NCBI GenBank assembly: GCA_946402905.1
Contig: CAMIYC010000022.1
Coordinates: forward strand, 1-53,842
Direction of reading: 5' to 3'
DNA from: an uncultured Prevotellaceae bacterium
GTDB lineage: Bacteria; Bacteroidota; Bacteroidia; Bacteroidales; Bacteroidaceae
Length of the DNA: 53,842 nt
Part shown: positions 1 to 9,471 of the stretch, piece by piece
How the letters are laid out: the number at the start of each line of letters is the position of its first letter
Numbering within the stretch: the first letter of the stretch is position 1
The notes under the pieces: generated by a model
Told to the model about the DNA's origin: nothing
Database searches by the model: none
The model's input: the letters and a program-made list of their open reading frames with translations, nothing else
Translations under genes and position numbers: made by a program

Positions 1-45
1 TCATGATTATGAATCATGCGCTCTAACCAGCTGAGCTATCCCGCC
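1..45 (-). tRNA. tRNA-Met (CAT), partial, 5' half only
   Basis: Read on the minus strand the sequence starts GGCGGGATAGCTCAG, a normal acceptor arm followed by a D-arm start, and continues into an anticodon stem CATGA/TCATG around the loop TTCATAA, giving anticodon CAT. The 3' half lies outside the window. The acceptor sequence fits elongator Met better than initiator Met or Ile2 (lysidine type), but this cannot be settled without the T-arm. Confidence 0.85.
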
Positions 46-64
46 ATCATTTATTTTGCGGGTG

Positions 65-95
65 CAAAGGTAATTAAAGTTTTTTAATTACCAAA
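65..95 (-). promoter_or_regulatory. Bacteroidota-type promoter for tRNA-Met
   Basis: On the minus strand TTTG (95-92) is followed after 19 bp by TACCTTTG (72-65), matching the Bacteroidota -33/-7 pattern. The tRNA 5' end lies 20 bp downstream. It is back to back with the promoter of the START-domain gene. Confidence 0.65.
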
Positions 96-112
96 AAATA
101 TTTTGAAAAATA

Positions 113-143
113 TTTGAGGATGGATATAATTTTATTATTTTTG
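113..143 (+). promoter_or_regulatory. Promoter of START-like gene
   Basis: TTTG (113-116), 19 bp, then TATTTTTG (136-143). The start codon at 177 is about 30 bp beyond the expected transcription start. Confidence 0.65.
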
Positions 144-176
144 CATCAAAATTGCCTTACCTATCAAGCACTGTAA

Positions 177-575
177 ATGAACAAGCAACAAATTGTAATA
201 GAGAACGTTCTCAACTCTACCTCACCTAATATTATCTGGGGAATCATCAGCACTGCCGGAGGACTGAGGAAATGGCTGGCTGACGAAGTGACCATCGACG
301 GCGACGTGCTCACCTTCACATGGGGAGAGACCTGGAGCCACCACGAGATAAGAAAGGCAAGGATACTCGAAAAGGTGAAGAACAGCCATATACGCATGAG
401 ATGGGAAGACGAGACCGACGACGAGGCCTATCTGGAACTAAGGATGAACCGCAACGAAATCACCAACGACTATATTTTGCACATCACCGACTACGCCCAG
501 CCAGAGGACGTGGACAGCATGTATGACCTCTGGGAGCAAAACCTCGACCAGCTGCACCACTCCAGCGGACTTTGA
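177..575 (+). CDS. START-like (AHSA1/SRPBCC fold) domain protein
   Basis: 132 residues with no signal peptide or membrane segment, so cytoplasmic. The pattern of an N-terminal amphipathic strand, a W-rich GGLRKWLADEV helix, then alternating strands (FTWGETWSHHEIRKAR) and a long C-terminal helix ending in WEQNLDQL is that of the small START/AHSA1-like proteins common in Bacteroidota. They are thought to bind a small hydrophobic ligand or a partner protein, but the role is unknown. It has its own promoter and is followed about 140 bp later by an LptF/G permease, a neighbourhood I recall from other Bacteroidales. The fold call is by pattern only. Confidence 0.7.
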   Translation: MNKQQIVIENVLNSTSPNIIWGIISTAGGLRKWLADEVTIDGDVLTFTWGETWSHHEIRKARILEKVKNSHIRMRWEDETDDEAYLELRMNRNEITNDYILHITDYAQPEDVDSMYDLWEQNLDQLHHSSGL

Positions 576-684
576 GCCACACTCTGGCGGCCAGCCCCAA
601 GTGGCGACACTCGAAAAGTCGGACAGCAGACAAGGTATTTCAGACAAATTCACATAAAAAGGCGATTTTATTATTTTTTTGTAG

Positions 685-692
685 TATTTTTG
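685..692 (+). promoter_or_regulatory. Possible -7 element for the LptF/G gene
   Basis: TATTTTTG at 685-692 fits the -7 consensus, and a second TATTTTTG sits at 704-711. No clear TTTG lies 19-20 bp upstream of the first. The start codon at 718 is close enough for either only if the leader is very short. Confidence 0.35.
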
Positions 693-717
693 CAGCGCAA
701 AAATATTTTTGTGCTGA

Positions 718-2625
718 ATGTTCCGAATCAAAAAACTACATATACTCATCATCAAACAGTTTGCGCTGCTCTTCGTCGGCGCCTTCTTTATTTGCCTCTT
801 CGTGCTGATGATGCAGTTTGTATGGCAGTATATCGACGACCTCATCGGGAAAGGACTCACGCTCGACATCCTGGCACAATTATTCTGGTATATGGCTTTG
901 ATGATGGTGCCACAAGCCCTTCCGCTGGCCATACTCCTCTCATCACTCATCGCCTTCGGCAATCTCGGAGAGACCTCCGAACTCACAGCCATCAAGGCCG
1001 CCGGCGTCTCACTCATGCAGACACTGCGCCCACTCATCTTCATCGTCATCCTCATCACATGCGGCTCATTCTACTTCCAAAACAACATAGGCCCCTACAG
1101 CAACAAGAAGGTGGGACAGCTGATGATATCCATGAAGCAGAAAAGCCCGGAGCTGGAAATACCTGAAGGCATCTTCTACGACGGCATTCCACAGTGCAAC
1201 ATCTACGTGCAGAAGAAAGACCTCAAGACGGGAATGCTCTACGGCGTGATGATCTACAAGATGACCGACAGCTACGAAGACGCCGCCATCATACTGGCCG
1301 ATTCGGGCATGCTGCAGTCCACAGCTGAGAAGAAGCACCTGCTACTCAGCCTTTACAGCGGGGAGTGGTTTGAGAACATGCGCTCGTCCGACTTCGGCGG
1401 AAGCGCATATATCCCCTACCGGCGCGAGACATTCTGGTCGAAGAAAATACTCCTCGACTTCGACGGAGACTTCAACCTTGCCGACGCCAACGTCTTCGGA
1501 CAGAACGCCAAGGCAAAAAGCCTCAACCAGATCAAAGAGGACATCGACTCGCTCAACTACACCTACGACAGCATCGGACACGCCTATTATGCCGACGCCA
1601 AGAGATTTGCCTTCGAGGTGGGAAACATCGGAAAGGCCGACTCGCTGCGCGCCATCAACGACATCAAGACCAAGGCATACAACTTCGACACCATCTACGC
1701 CAGACAGAGCATAGACAAACGGAGGCAAGCGGTCAACGGAGCCCTCGCAAGGGTCAACCAGCAAACCACCGACCTCGACTTCAAGAGCATGCTCACCAGC
1801 GACGGCGACAGATACCTCAGACTACACAAGATAGAGGCCATCAACAAATTCGTGCTCGCATTCTCGTGCATCATCTTCTTCTTCATCGGAGCCCCGCTGG
1901 GAGCCATCATACGAAAGGGAGGACTCGGAGTGCCCATCATCGTGTCGGTCATCGTGTTTATCATCTTCTTTATACTCGACAACATGGGATATCGAATGGC
2001 ACGAGGAGGAATGTGGGCTATATGGTTTGGGAAAGGACTCGCCACAGCCGTACTCGCACCCACCGCGGTATTCATCACCTACAAAGCCAACAACGACTCC
2101 GCCGTCTTCAACCTCGACGCATACACCGAGCTGTGCATGAAGATACTCGGACTCAGGCGCAAGCGGAGCATCACGAGGAAAGAAGTGATTATCAACGACC
2201 CCGAATACGCACGCGACAAAGCCGAACTCGAACGCCTCAGCCAGGAGGTGACGGAATACTCACATGAGCACAACCTCAAATCGCCACCTAATATTATAAA
2301 GGTGTTCTTCAAATACCAGCCCGACCACGAGATAGAACGCATCAGCCAGGAACTGGAGAGCGTCATAGAAGACCTCTCCAACACAAAGGACAGAATGGTG
2401 CTCAGCCTGCTCAACCACTACCCCATCGTGGCAGAGAAAGCACACACAAGGCCCTTCGAACGGCGATGGCTCAACACACTGATGGCACTGATCCTGCCAC
2501 TGGGCATATTCTTCTACATCAGAATGTGGAGTTTCAGGCTCAGGCTGCTCAAAGACTTGCGCGTGATCAAACAGACCAACCAGAAGATGACGGAGCGGAT
2601 AGAGGAGATCATCAGCCAACAGTGA
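718..2625 (+). CDS. LptF/LptG family permease
   Basis: 635 residues of the YjgP/YjgQ (LptF/LptG) family, the inner-membrane part of the LptBFGC transporter that extracts lipopolysaccharide and passes it to the periplasmic bridge. Membrane segments are near residues 10-34, 55-80, 98-118, then a large periplasmic region, then about 376-396, 402-424 and 432-455. The usual family length is about 360-400. This one is longer because of an extended periplasmic/linker part and a charged cytoplasmic C-terminal tail (about 465-580) ending in an additional hydrophobic segment near 587-603. Long versions like this are common in Bacteroidota. The ATG at 718 begins MFRIKKLHILIIKQF, the typical short N-terminus before the first helix. 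ribBA follows 27 bp later and may be co-transcribed. I cannot tell LptF from LptG. Confidence 0.88.
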   Translation: MFRIKKLHILIIKQFALLFVGAFFICLFVLMMQFVWQYIDDLIGKGLTLDILAQLFWYMALMMVPQALPLAILLSSLIAFGNLGETSELTAIKAAGVSLMQTLRPLIFIVILITCGSFYFQNNIGPYSNKKVGQLMISMKQKSPELEIPEGIFYDGIPQCNIYVQKKDLKTGMLYGVMIYKMTDSYEDAAIILADSGMLQSTAEKKHLLLSLYSGEWFENMRSSDFGGSAYIPYRRETFWSKKILLDFDGDFNLADANVFGQNAKAKSLNQIKEDIDSLNYTYDSIGHAYYADAKRFAFEVGNIGKADSLRAINDIKTKAYNFDTIYARQSIDKRRQAVNGALARVNQQTTDLDFKSMLTSDGDRYLRLHKIEAINKFVLAFSCIIFFFIGAPLGAIIRKGGLGVPIIVSVIVFIIFFILDNMGYRMARGGMWAIWFGKGLATAVLAPTAVFITYKANNDSAVFNLDAYTELCMKILGLRRKRSITRKEVIINDPEYARDKAELERLSQEVTEYSHEHNLKSPPNIIKVFFKYQPDHEIERISQELESVIEDLSNTKDRMVLSLLNHYPIVAEKAHTRPFERRWLNTLMALILPLGIFFYIRMWSFRLRLLKDLRVIKQTNQKMTERIEEIISQQ

Positions 2626-2652
2626 ACATAAACGACATGAACGAACTATAAT

Positions 2653-3870
2653 ATGAGCGAAAACCAGACCATACAGTTAGACCGCATCGAAGACGCCGTA
2701 GCCGACTTCAAAGACGGGAAATTTGTAATCGTCGTCGACGACGAGGACAGAGAAAACGAAGGCGACCTGATCATCGCCGCGGAAAAAATCACAGCAGAGA
2801 AAGTGAACTTCATGCTGAAGCATGCACGCGGAGTGCTCTGCGCGCCCATCACCATATCACGGTGCAAAGAACTCGACCTGCCACACCAAGTGTCGGAGAA
2901 CACATCGGTGCTCGGCACACCATTCACCGTGACCATCGACAAACTGGAAGGATGCACCACAGGCGTTTCAGCACACGACCGCGCTGCCACCATCAAAGCG
3001 CTGGCCGACCCTGAGTCGAAACCTTCCACTTTCGGAAGACCAGGACACGTCAACCCACTCTATGCCCAGGACCACGGGGTGCTGCGGCGAAGCGGGCACA
3101 CCGAAGCCACCATCGACCTATGTCACATGGCCGGGCTCTATCCCGCCGGGGCGCTCATGGAAATCATGAACGACGACGGCACCATGGCACGACTGCCACA
3201 ACTCAAGCAAATGGCCCTGGAATACGACCTGAAAATCATCTCCATCAAAGACATGATCGCATACCGCCTGCAGCGCGACTCGCTGATAGAGGTGGGCGAC
3301 GAGGTGGACCTGCCTACTGCCTGGGGACATTTCAAACTGGTGCCGTTCCGCCAGCGTAGCAACGGTATCGAGCACTTCGCACTGATCAAGGGAGAGTGGG
3401 AGCCCGAAGAGCCGGTGATGGTGCGTGTCCACTCCTCCTGCGCCACAGGCGACATACTCGGAAGCATGAGATGCGACTGCGGAGAGCAGCTGCACAAATC
3501 GCTGGAGATGATCGAGCGCGAGGGGAAAGGCGTGCTGGTATACATGCAGCAGGAAGGCAGGGGCATCGGACTGATGAACAAGATAGCCGCCTACAAACTG
3601 CAAGAAGAAGGCTATGACACCGTAGATGCCAACCTGCACCTCGGATTCAAACCCGACGAGAGAGACTACGGATGCGGGGCACAGATGCTCAGGCACCTGG
3701 GGATACACAAAATGAGACTTCTCACCAACAACCCCGTCAAGCGCGTCGGACTGGAGGCATACGGCCTGGAAATCGTGGAGAACATCGCCATCGAGACCAC
3801 ACCCAACAGATACAACATCAACTACCTGCGCACCAAAAAAGAACGCATGGGCCACACCCTGCATCTGTAG
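2653..3870 (+). CDS. ribBA: Bifunctional DHBP synthase / GTP cyclohydrolase II
   Basis: 405 residues. Residues 1 to about 205 are 3,4-dihydroxy-2-butanone 4-phosphate synthase (acid loop DEDRENEGD near 30-38, HTEATIDL further on) and about 206-400 are GTP cyclohydrolase II, with the zinc cysteines in [14 protein letters not shown] near 262-275 and the QEGRGIGL motif. Together they make the two starting precursors of riboflavin, from ribulose 5-phosphate and from GTP. Both halves look complete and all visible key residues are present. It lies 27 bp after the permease with no promoter between, so it is probably read from the same transcript. Confidence 0.95.
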   Translation: MSENQTIQLDRIEDAVADFKDGKFVIVVDDEDRENEGDLIIAAEKITAEKVNFMLKHARGVLCAPITISRCKELDLPHQVSENTSVLGTPFTVTIDKLEGCTTGVSAHDRAATIKALADPESKPSTFGRPGHVNPLYAQDHGVLRRSGHTEATIDLCHMAGLYPAGALMEIMNDDGTMARLPQLKQMALEYDLKIISIKDMIAYRLQRDSLIEVGDEVDLPTAWGHFKLVPFRQRSNGIEHFALIKGEWEPEEPVMVRVHSSCATGDILGSMRCDCGEQLHKSLEMIEREGKGVLVYMQQEGRGIGLMNKIAAYKLQEEGYDTVDANLHLGFKPDERDYGCGAQMLRHLGIHKMRLLTNNPVKRVGLEAYGLEIVENIAIETTPNRYNINYLRTKKERMGHTLHL

Positions 3871-3976
3871 GCTCAAGACAAACTGTCAAGAGAATGACGA
3901 AAAGAATATCAAAACGCTTCTTCTGACACAATAAAGCGACACTTTACACGTTTAATATAGACAAAGAATTTACGTT

Positions 3977-5170
3977 ATGGCAAGATTATCAGAACGTCTG
4001 AACAGACTGTCGCCTTCGGCCACACTCGTCATGTCACAGAAAAGCAGCGAGATGAGGGCACAGGGCATCGATGTGATCAACCTCAGTGTGGGCGAGCCCG
4101 ACTTCAACACACCTGATGCCATCAAGAAATGCGCACAGAAAGCCATCGACGACAACTATTCCAAGTATTCCCCGGTACCGGGATACGCCGACCTGCGCCA
4201 GGCCATCACCGCAAAACTCAAGAGAGAAAACGGGCTCGACTATACCATCAATGAGATACAAGTGGCCAATGGCGCCAAACAGTGCGTATGCAACGCCGTC
4301 ATGGCACTCGCCGACGAGGGCGACGAGGTGATCATACCCGCACCTTACTGGGTGAGCTATCCACAGATGGTGAAACTCGCAGGCGCGACACCCGTCATCG
4401 TAGAGACAGGATTTGACCAAAACTTCAAACTGACCCCACAACAGCTGGCACAGGCCATCACGCCCAAGACCAGGATGCTCATACTCTGCTCGCCCAGCAA
4501 CCCTACAGGCAGCGTCTATTCCAAAGACGAACTCAAAGCACTGGCCGAAGTAGTCCTCCGCCACGAAGACCTCTTCGTGGTATCCGACGAAATCTATGAG
4601 CACATCAACTACACGGGACACCATGAGAGCATCGCACAGTTTGAAGGCATGAGAGAGCGCACCATCGTCATCAACGGCGTGTCTAAAGCATACGCCATGA
4701 CGGGATGGCGCATCGGATTCATGGCAGCACCCGAATGGATCGTCAAGGGGTGCAACAAACTACAGGGACAATACACCAGCGGACCGTGCTCCGTCAGCCA
4801 GAAAGCAGCAGAGGCAGCATACACCCTGCCACAAGACTGCGTGGAAGAGATGCGGCAAGCATTCGAGCGGCGGAGAGATCTCATCGTGCAACTCACCAAA
4901 GACATCCCCGGACTCGAGGTCAACGTGCCAGAGGGAGCGTTCTATGTCTTCCCAAAATGCAGCAGCTATTACGGCAAAAGCCACAACGGCATCACCATCA
5001 ACAACAGCAGCGACCTGGCTCTGTATCTGCTTGAAAACGCACACGTAGCCACCGTGGGTGGCGACGCATTCGGAGCGCCCGACTGCTTCCGCATGAGCTA
5101 TGCCACCAGCGATGACAACATAAGAGAGGCACTCAGACGTATCAAGGCATCATTAGAGCAATTAAAATAG
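3977..5170 (+). CDS. Aspartate/aromatic aminotransferase, class I
   Basis: 397 residues, a fold type I PLP-dependent aminotransferase of the AspAT Ib group: SPSNPTG near 171, SDEIYEHI near 203, and the PLP lysine in NGVSKAYAMTGWRIG near residue 236, followed by the substrate-carboxylate arginine region FRMSYA near the C-terminus. It probably interconverts aspartate and oxaloacetate with glutamate/2-oxoglutarate. Some members of this group act on prephenate or aromatic substrates, so the exact specificity is open. It starts 106 bp after ribBA. I saw no good promoter in that gap. Confidence 0.88.
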   Translation: MARLSERLNRLSPSATLVMSQKSSEMRAQGIDVINLSVGEPDFNTPDAIKKCAQKAIDDNYSKYSPVPGYADLRQAITAKLKRENGLDYTINEIQVANGAKQCVCNAVMALADEGDEVIIPAPYWVSYPQMVKLAGATPVIVETGFDQNFKLTPQQLAQAITPKTRMLILCSPSNPTGSVYSKDELKALAEVVLRHEDLFVVSDEIYEHINYTGHHESIAQFEGMRERTIVINGVSKAYAMTGWRIGFMAAPEWIVKGCNKLQGQYTSGPCSVSQKAAEAAYTLPQDCVEEMRQAFERRRDLIVQLTKDIPGLEVNVPEGAFYVFPKCSSYYGKSHNGITINNSSDLALYLLENAHVATVGGDAFGAPDCFRMSYATSDDNIREALRRIKASLEQLK

Positions 5171-5240
5171 CGACACTCAGCCATTGCGAATAAACACCTA
5201 TGCGCAATTAAAAAAATAATTGTTAAAATTGCTAAATTAG

Positions 5241-5271
5241 TCTGATAGTTTCCTATAAATTATTATCTTTG
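5241..5271 (+). promoter_or_regulatory. Promoter of the ExbB-TonB operon
   Basis: TATCTTTG at 5264-5271 is a perfect TAnnTTTG -7 element. A weak -33 (TCTG, 5241-5244) lies 19 bp upstream. The first gene begins at 5390, leaving an A/T-rich leader of about 110 nt. Confidence 0.55.
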
Positions 5272-5389
5272 CGAAGTTATTCGACAAAGTATGACTACGC
5301 ATAAGGGAAAAACGCATCTACAAGAATTGAAAAAAAAATATTTGTATAACTTAAATTTTTAATAACTAAAATCAACAAATTAAAAACTT

Positions 5390-6220
5390 ATGGCAACATC
5401 AACAAAAGCAGCTAGCCCAAAGAAGAAGTCTGAGGGCTTCACCGGAGTAAGAGGTGCATTCTGGATCATCGTAGTATGCGCTATCATCGCTTTCACATTG
5501 TTCTTCACATGGTTCGCTGACGTATCGCACTTCTCAGACGAGACCAAGGAGACACCAATCGACGTATGGGGAACCATCTTCAAGGGTGGTATCATCGTGC
5601 CTGTCATCCACTCTCTCTTGCTCACTGTGATCGCTATGTCTATCGAGCGCTGGCTCGCTCTGAAAACCGCATTTGGCAAGGGCGCCCTTCCCAAATTCGT
5701 GGCCAACATCAAAGCCGCTCTCAACGCTAACGACTTTGCAAAAGCTCAGCAGCTCTGCGACCAGCAGAGAGGTTCTGTAGCCAACGTGGTGAGCGCTTCT
5801 CTCAACGCATACAAAGAGATGGAAGCTACAACAGGTGTGAAGAAGAGCCAGAAGGTGGCCAAGATACAGCAGGCTCACGAAGAGGCTTCACAGCTTGAGA
5901 TGCCTACTCTGACCATGAACCTCCCCATCATCGCTACCCTCGTCACACTGGGTACACTTACCGGACTTCTCGGAACTGTGGTCGGTATGATCAAGTCATT
6001 CTCCGCTCTGTCAGCTGGTGGTGGCGCCGACTCCGCTAAACTGTCTGCTGGTATCTCTGAGGCCCTTATCAATACCGCCTTCGGTATCGGTACTTCATGG
6101 TGCGCCGTTGTGTCTTACAACTATTTCACCAACAAGGTTGACAAGTTGACTTTCGCCCTCGACGAAGTTGGTTATTCAATTGCCCAGACATACGAAGCTA
6201 ACCATACAGAAGAGGCTTAA
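5390..6220 (+). CDS. exbB: MotA/TolQ/ExbB proton channel protein
   Basis: 276 residues with three membrane segments: near 20-43 (before a short periplasmic stretch), 62-82, and a C-terminal pair around 183-205 and 225-248 typical of ExbB/TolQ. The TGLLGTVVGMIKSF stretch is the family signature. With ExbD it forms the inner-membrane motor that uses proton flow to energise TonB. It is the first of a six-gene run (exbB, exbD, exbD, tonB, PstS-like, TPR). Codon use is strongly biased toward common codons, suggesting high expression. Confidence 0.92.
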   Translation: MATSTKAASPKKKSEGFTGVRGAFWIIVVCAIIAFTLFFTWFADVSHFSDETKETPIDVWGTIFKGGIIVPVIHSLLLTVIAMSIERWLALKTAFGKGALPKFVANIKAALNANDFAKAQQLCDQQRGSVANVVSASLNAYKEMEATTGVKKSQKVAKIQQAHEEASQLEMPTLTMNLPIIATLVTLGTLTGLLGTVVGMIKSFSALSAGGGADSAKLSAGISEALINTAFGIGTSWCAVVSYNYFTNKVDKLTFALDEVGYSIAQTYEANHTEEA

Positions 6221-6250
6221 TTTTTGCTAACCCTTTAATAATTTATCGCT

Positions 6251-6883
6251 ATGGGTAAAGTAAAAGTTAAGAAAAGTGACGTCTGGATCGACATGACGCC
6301 TATGAGCGACGTGATGACCCTGCTGCTGACCTTCTTCATGCTGACGTCTACATTCGTCAAGAATGAGCCAGTGAAGGTCAACGTGCCGGGATCTGTCTCC
6401 GAGATCAAGGTGCCAGAGAACGGAGTCCTGACCATTCTCATCAACCCGGAGAAGGATGCCGCAGGCAAACCCACCGGAGAAGGCCAGGTATTCATGAGTA
6501 TCGATAACACAGACCAATTGGGTGAAACTCTGAACATGGTGATGCCCGATGCCACTGCTATGGACCAGGAAGTGTTCAAGCGCGAGGCTATGTTTGGTAT
6601 CCCCTTGTCAGAGATGAAAGGTTATCTTGCGATGAGCGCCAACAACCGTCAGAAGGTACTTCCGACCAAGGGTATCCCCCTCGACAGTATCGACGGCGGC
6701 ATGAGCGAGTTCCAGATGTGGGTTCAGGCCGCACGTACCGTGAACGAAAACATCAAACTTGCCCTCAAGTCTGACGCAGAAACGCCCTACAAGACTGTCA
6801 AGAAGGTCATGAATGAACTTCAGGACATGGATGAGAGCCATTACTACATGATCACCAACCTTAAAGTTGCGGAGGAAGACTAA
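6251..6883 (+). CDS. exbD: ExbD/TolR biopolymer transport protein (first copy)
   Basis: 210 residues with a single N-terminal membrane segment (about 14-36) that carries the essential aspartate in MTPMSDVMTLLLTFFML, followed by a periplasmic domain longer than that of Enterobacterial ExbD (about 140 residues). It partners ExbB in the proton-driven motor. The stop TAA overlaps the next ATG by one base (TAATG), indicating translational coupling to the second ExbD. Confidence 0.9.
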   Translation: MGKVKVKKSDVWIDMTPMSDVMTLLLTFFMLTSTFVKNEPVKVNVPGSVSEIKVPENGVLTILINPEKDAAGKPTGEGQVFMSIDNTDQLGETLNMVMPDATAMDQEVFKREAMFGIPLSEMKGYLAMSANNRQKVLPTKGIPLDSIDGGMSEFQMWVQAARTVNENIKLALKSDAETPYKTVKKVMNELQDMDESHYYMITNLKVAEED

Positions 6884-7536
6884 TGGGAAAGAAAAAAGAA
6901 AGCAAACAGAAAAAAATGACCGTACGCGTGGACTTCACGCCGATGGTGGATATGCTGATGCTTCTCATCACGTTCTTCATGCTCTGTACAACACTTAGCA
7001 AGCCCCAGACCATGGAGCTGACCATGCCAAGTAATGACGAGAACCAGAATGAGGAAAACAAGAATGAGACCAAGGCTTCACAGACAGTGACCCTGTATGT
7101 GGCTGCCAACAACAAGATCTACTATGGCGAGGGTATCCCCGAGTACAACAATCCAGAGTGGCTCAAAGAGACCACATGGGGCTCGAAAGGTGTCCGCAAC
7201 GTGCTCCGCGAGCACGCTACCGAGGACGGTACAAAGCCTGTGAAGCGCATCGAGCTGGCTGTGAAAGAGCTCAACATGGACAAGGCCAAGAATCCCAAGG
7301 CCTATCCAGAGGACAGCATCTTCCAGAAAAAGCTGAATGCCCTGAAGCGTGGTGAGCTGCCCGACGGCAAGATTCCCACCCTCACTATCGTGATCAAGCC
7401 TACCGACAACGCTTCATACAAGAACATGGTCGACGCTCTCGACGAAATGCAGATATTGAGTATAGGAACATACGTCATCGACAAGATCACTCCTGATGAT
7501 GAGAAACTTCTCAAGTCAAAGAATGTGGAAATGTAA
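6883..7536 (+). CDS. exbD: ExbD/TolR biopolymer transport protein (second copy)
   Basis: 217 residues, same plan as its neighbour: membrane segment about 16-38 with the conserved aspartate in FTPMVDMLMLLITFFML, then a periplasmic domain. Sequence beyond the membrane part differs strongly from the first copy, so these are two distinct subunits rather than a recent duplication, a normal arrangement in Bacteroidota. Translation is probably coupled to the first ExbD through the one-base overlap. Confidence 0.9.
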   Translation: MGKKKESKQKKMTVRVDFTPMVDMLMLLITFFMLCTTLSKPQTMELTMPSNDENQNEENKNETKASQTVTLYVAANNKIYYGEGIPEYNNPEWLKETTWGSKGVRNVLREHATEDGTKPVKRIELAVKELNMDKAKNPKAYPEDSIFQKKLNALKRGELPDGKIPTLTIVIKPTDNASYKNMVDALDEMQILSIGTYVIDKITPDDEKLLKSKNVEM

Positions 7537-7563
7537 TGGATGACTAATTAAAAAGTAAGAAAG

Positions 7564-8421
7564 ATGTCAAAAATTGATCTATACGATCCTAAATGGATCG
7601 AGATGGTGTTCGAAGGGAAGAACAAGGAGTACGGAGCTTACAAGCTTCGCCGCGGTACTTCCAGCCGTAACATCAAGGCACTTCTTATCCTGCTCATAGC
7701 TGCAGCCATCATCGGCGGATATCTTGTATACAAGATTCAGGCCGACAAGGCAGCCGCCGAGCGTGCCGCATACATGGAGCAGCTGGAGCTCTCAAAGCTT
7801 CAGGAGCAGGCTAAGAAAGAACAGAAGAAAGAAGAGAAAAAGGTGGAGAAGCCCAAGATCGAGCCTATCAAAGAGCTGCCACAAGTACGTGAGACTCAGA
7901 AGTTCACCGCTCCTGTCATCAAGAAGGACGAACTGGTGAAAGAAGAGAACCAGCTGAAGGCTATGGACGAACTTGACGCCAACACCGCTGTGGGTACGAA
8001 AGACCAGGAAGGTACCAAAGACCGTACCATCGAGGCAGCCCGTGAGGCTGTGGTAGAGGCAGCACCTGTCGAGGTGAAGGAAGAGGTGAAACAAGAAGTC
8101 ACCCAGAAGATCTTCGACGTGGTGGAGCAGCAGCCGCAGTTCCCAGGCGGACAGGGAGCACTGCTCTCATGGCTCGGCCAGAACATACACTATCCTCCAG
8201 TAGCTGAGGAGAACGGTATACAGGGTCGTGTCGTCGTATCATTCGTCGTCGAGCCCGACGGTTCTATCAGCAACGTACAGGTAGTGCGTGGCGTAGACCC
8301 ATCACTCGACAAAGAGGCTGTGCGTGTGACCAAGGCCATGCCTAAGTGGCAGCCGGGTAAGCAGAATGGTCAGGCTGTACGCGTGAAGTACAACCTCCCG
8401 GTAACCTTTAAGCTTCAGTAA
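7564..8421 (+). CDS. tonB: TonB energy transducer
   Basis: 285 residues. A cytoplasmic N-terminus with NKEYGAYKLRR, typical of Bacteroidota TonB proteins, precedes the membrane helix near 38-57. Next come a long Lys/Glu/Pro-rich periplasmic spacer (about 75-190) and a C-terminal TonB domain (about 200-285) with YPPVAEENGIQGRVVVSFVV and VTKAMPKWQPGKQNG. It carries the energy of the ExbB/ExbD motor to outer-membrane TonB-dependent receptors such as SusC-type transporters. The gene order is the standard one for this phylum. Confidence 0.92.
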   Translation: MSKIDLYDPKWIEMVFEGKNKEYGAYKLRRGTSSRNIKALLILLIAAAIIGGYLVYKIQADKAAAERAAYMEQLELSKLQEQAKKEQKKEEKKVEKPKIEPIKELPQVRETQKFTAPVIKKDELVKEENQLKAMDELDANTAVGTKDQEGTKDRTIEAAREAVVEAAPVEVKEEVKQEVTQKIFDVVEQQPQFPGGQGALLSWLGQNIHYPPVAEENGIQGRVVVSFVVEPDGSISNVQVVRGVDPSLDKEAVRVTKAMPKWQPGKQNGQAVRVKYNLPVTFKLQ

Positions 8422-8422
8422 A

Positions 8423-9388
8423 ATGAAAAGAACTTTTTTCTATGCATTTCCATGCTTGATGCTGGTCGCAAGCCTCATCGCAGGCTGTGAGGACAGCAGC
8501 AAGAAAAGGAATGGTAGAACTGATACACCGACGTCAGGGGCGATTTCTTTCGCCTCTGACGAAAGTTTTAGTCCCATCATTCAAGAGCTGGTCGACCAGT
8601 TTGAGTTCAAATATCCAAAGGCCAAGCTCACCCCTATCTACACAAACGAGATTGACGGGTTCAACATGATCAAAGACATGAAAACCTGTCTCTTCTTCAC
8701 ATCTCGACCTCTCAAAGACAGCGAGGTGGCTTACATGAAGACCAAGAAACAGATACCCTCAGTTTTTCCCATAGGCTATGACGGTCTGGCTTTCATTGTC
8801 AACACGCAGAACAACGACACCTGCATCTCAGTGAAAGACATCAAGCGCGTGCTCAGCGGCGAAGCCAAAGACTGGAGCGACATCGTGCCAGGATCAAAGC
8901 GAGGCGTGATCGACGTAGTCTTCGACAACAAGCAGTCTGCTACACTCCATTATGTGGTAGACTCCATTTTGGATGGGAAACCTATCAACAGTCCGAACAT
9001 CACCGCAGCTAAGACAAGCAAAGATGTGATCGACTACGTAGACACCACTCCAAATGCCATTGGTGTAATCGGTTCCAACTGGCTCAACGACAAGCGAGAC
9101 ACGACCAACACCACCTTCAAGAAGAATATCCATGTGATGTCTGTGACGGTAAACGATGTTGCCACTCCTCGCAACAGCTGGAAGCCGTATCAGGCATACT
9201 TGCTCGATGGACGTTATCCATTCGCAAGAACCATATATGCCATCTGCGTCGACCCGCAGAAAGCCCTTCCATGGAGCTTTGCCAATTACGTGACCAGCCC
9301 CGTAGGGCAGATGATCGTGTTTAAGTCTGGTCTCCTGCCCTATCGCGGAGATATCACGATACGCCGTGTAAACGTGAAAAAACAATAA
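8423..9388 (+). CDS. PstS-like phosphate/substrate-binding lipoprotein
   Basis: 321 residues with a lipoprotein signal ending LIAGC, so probably anchored in a membrane facing the periplasm. The rest resembles PstS/periplasmic-binding type II proteins (ISFASDESFSPIIQELVDQF, then SVKDIKRVLSGEAKDWSDI and a C-terminal QMIVFKSGLLPYRG). It starts one base after the tonB stop and is followed by a TPR protein, as in many Bacteroidota TonB operons where it has no proven role. Phosphate binding is an inference from the fold and not shown by the context, as no pstCAB genes are present. Confidence 0.75.
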   Translation: MKRTFFYAFPCLMLVASLIAGCEDSSKKRNGRTDTPTSGAISFASDESFSPIIQELVDQFEFKYPKAKLTPIYTNEIDGFNMIKDMKTCLFFTSRPLKDSEVAYMKTKKQIPSVFPIGYDGLAFIVNTQNNDTCISVKDIKRVLSGEAKDWSDIVPGSKRGVIDVVFDNKQSATLHYVVDSILDGKPINSPNITAAKTSKDVIDYVDTTPNAIGVIGSNWLNDKRDTTNTTFKKNIHVMSVTVNDVATPRNSWKPYQAYLLDGRYPFARTIYAICVDPQKALPWSFANYVTSPVGQMIVFKSGLLPYRGDITIRRVNVKKQ

Positions 9389-9471
9389 CAGATTAAACTT
9401 TCGTCCACTACATGACGTCATAAAATCGAATCATGTCAACCTATTATTAACGACATTAAAAACCTAAGAAA

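Noticed and set aside
3894..3926. 10-codon frame (MTKRISKRFF) before the aminotransferase gene as a leader peptide
   Set aside because: Too short to support, no attenuator hairpin and no runs of a controlling amino acid.
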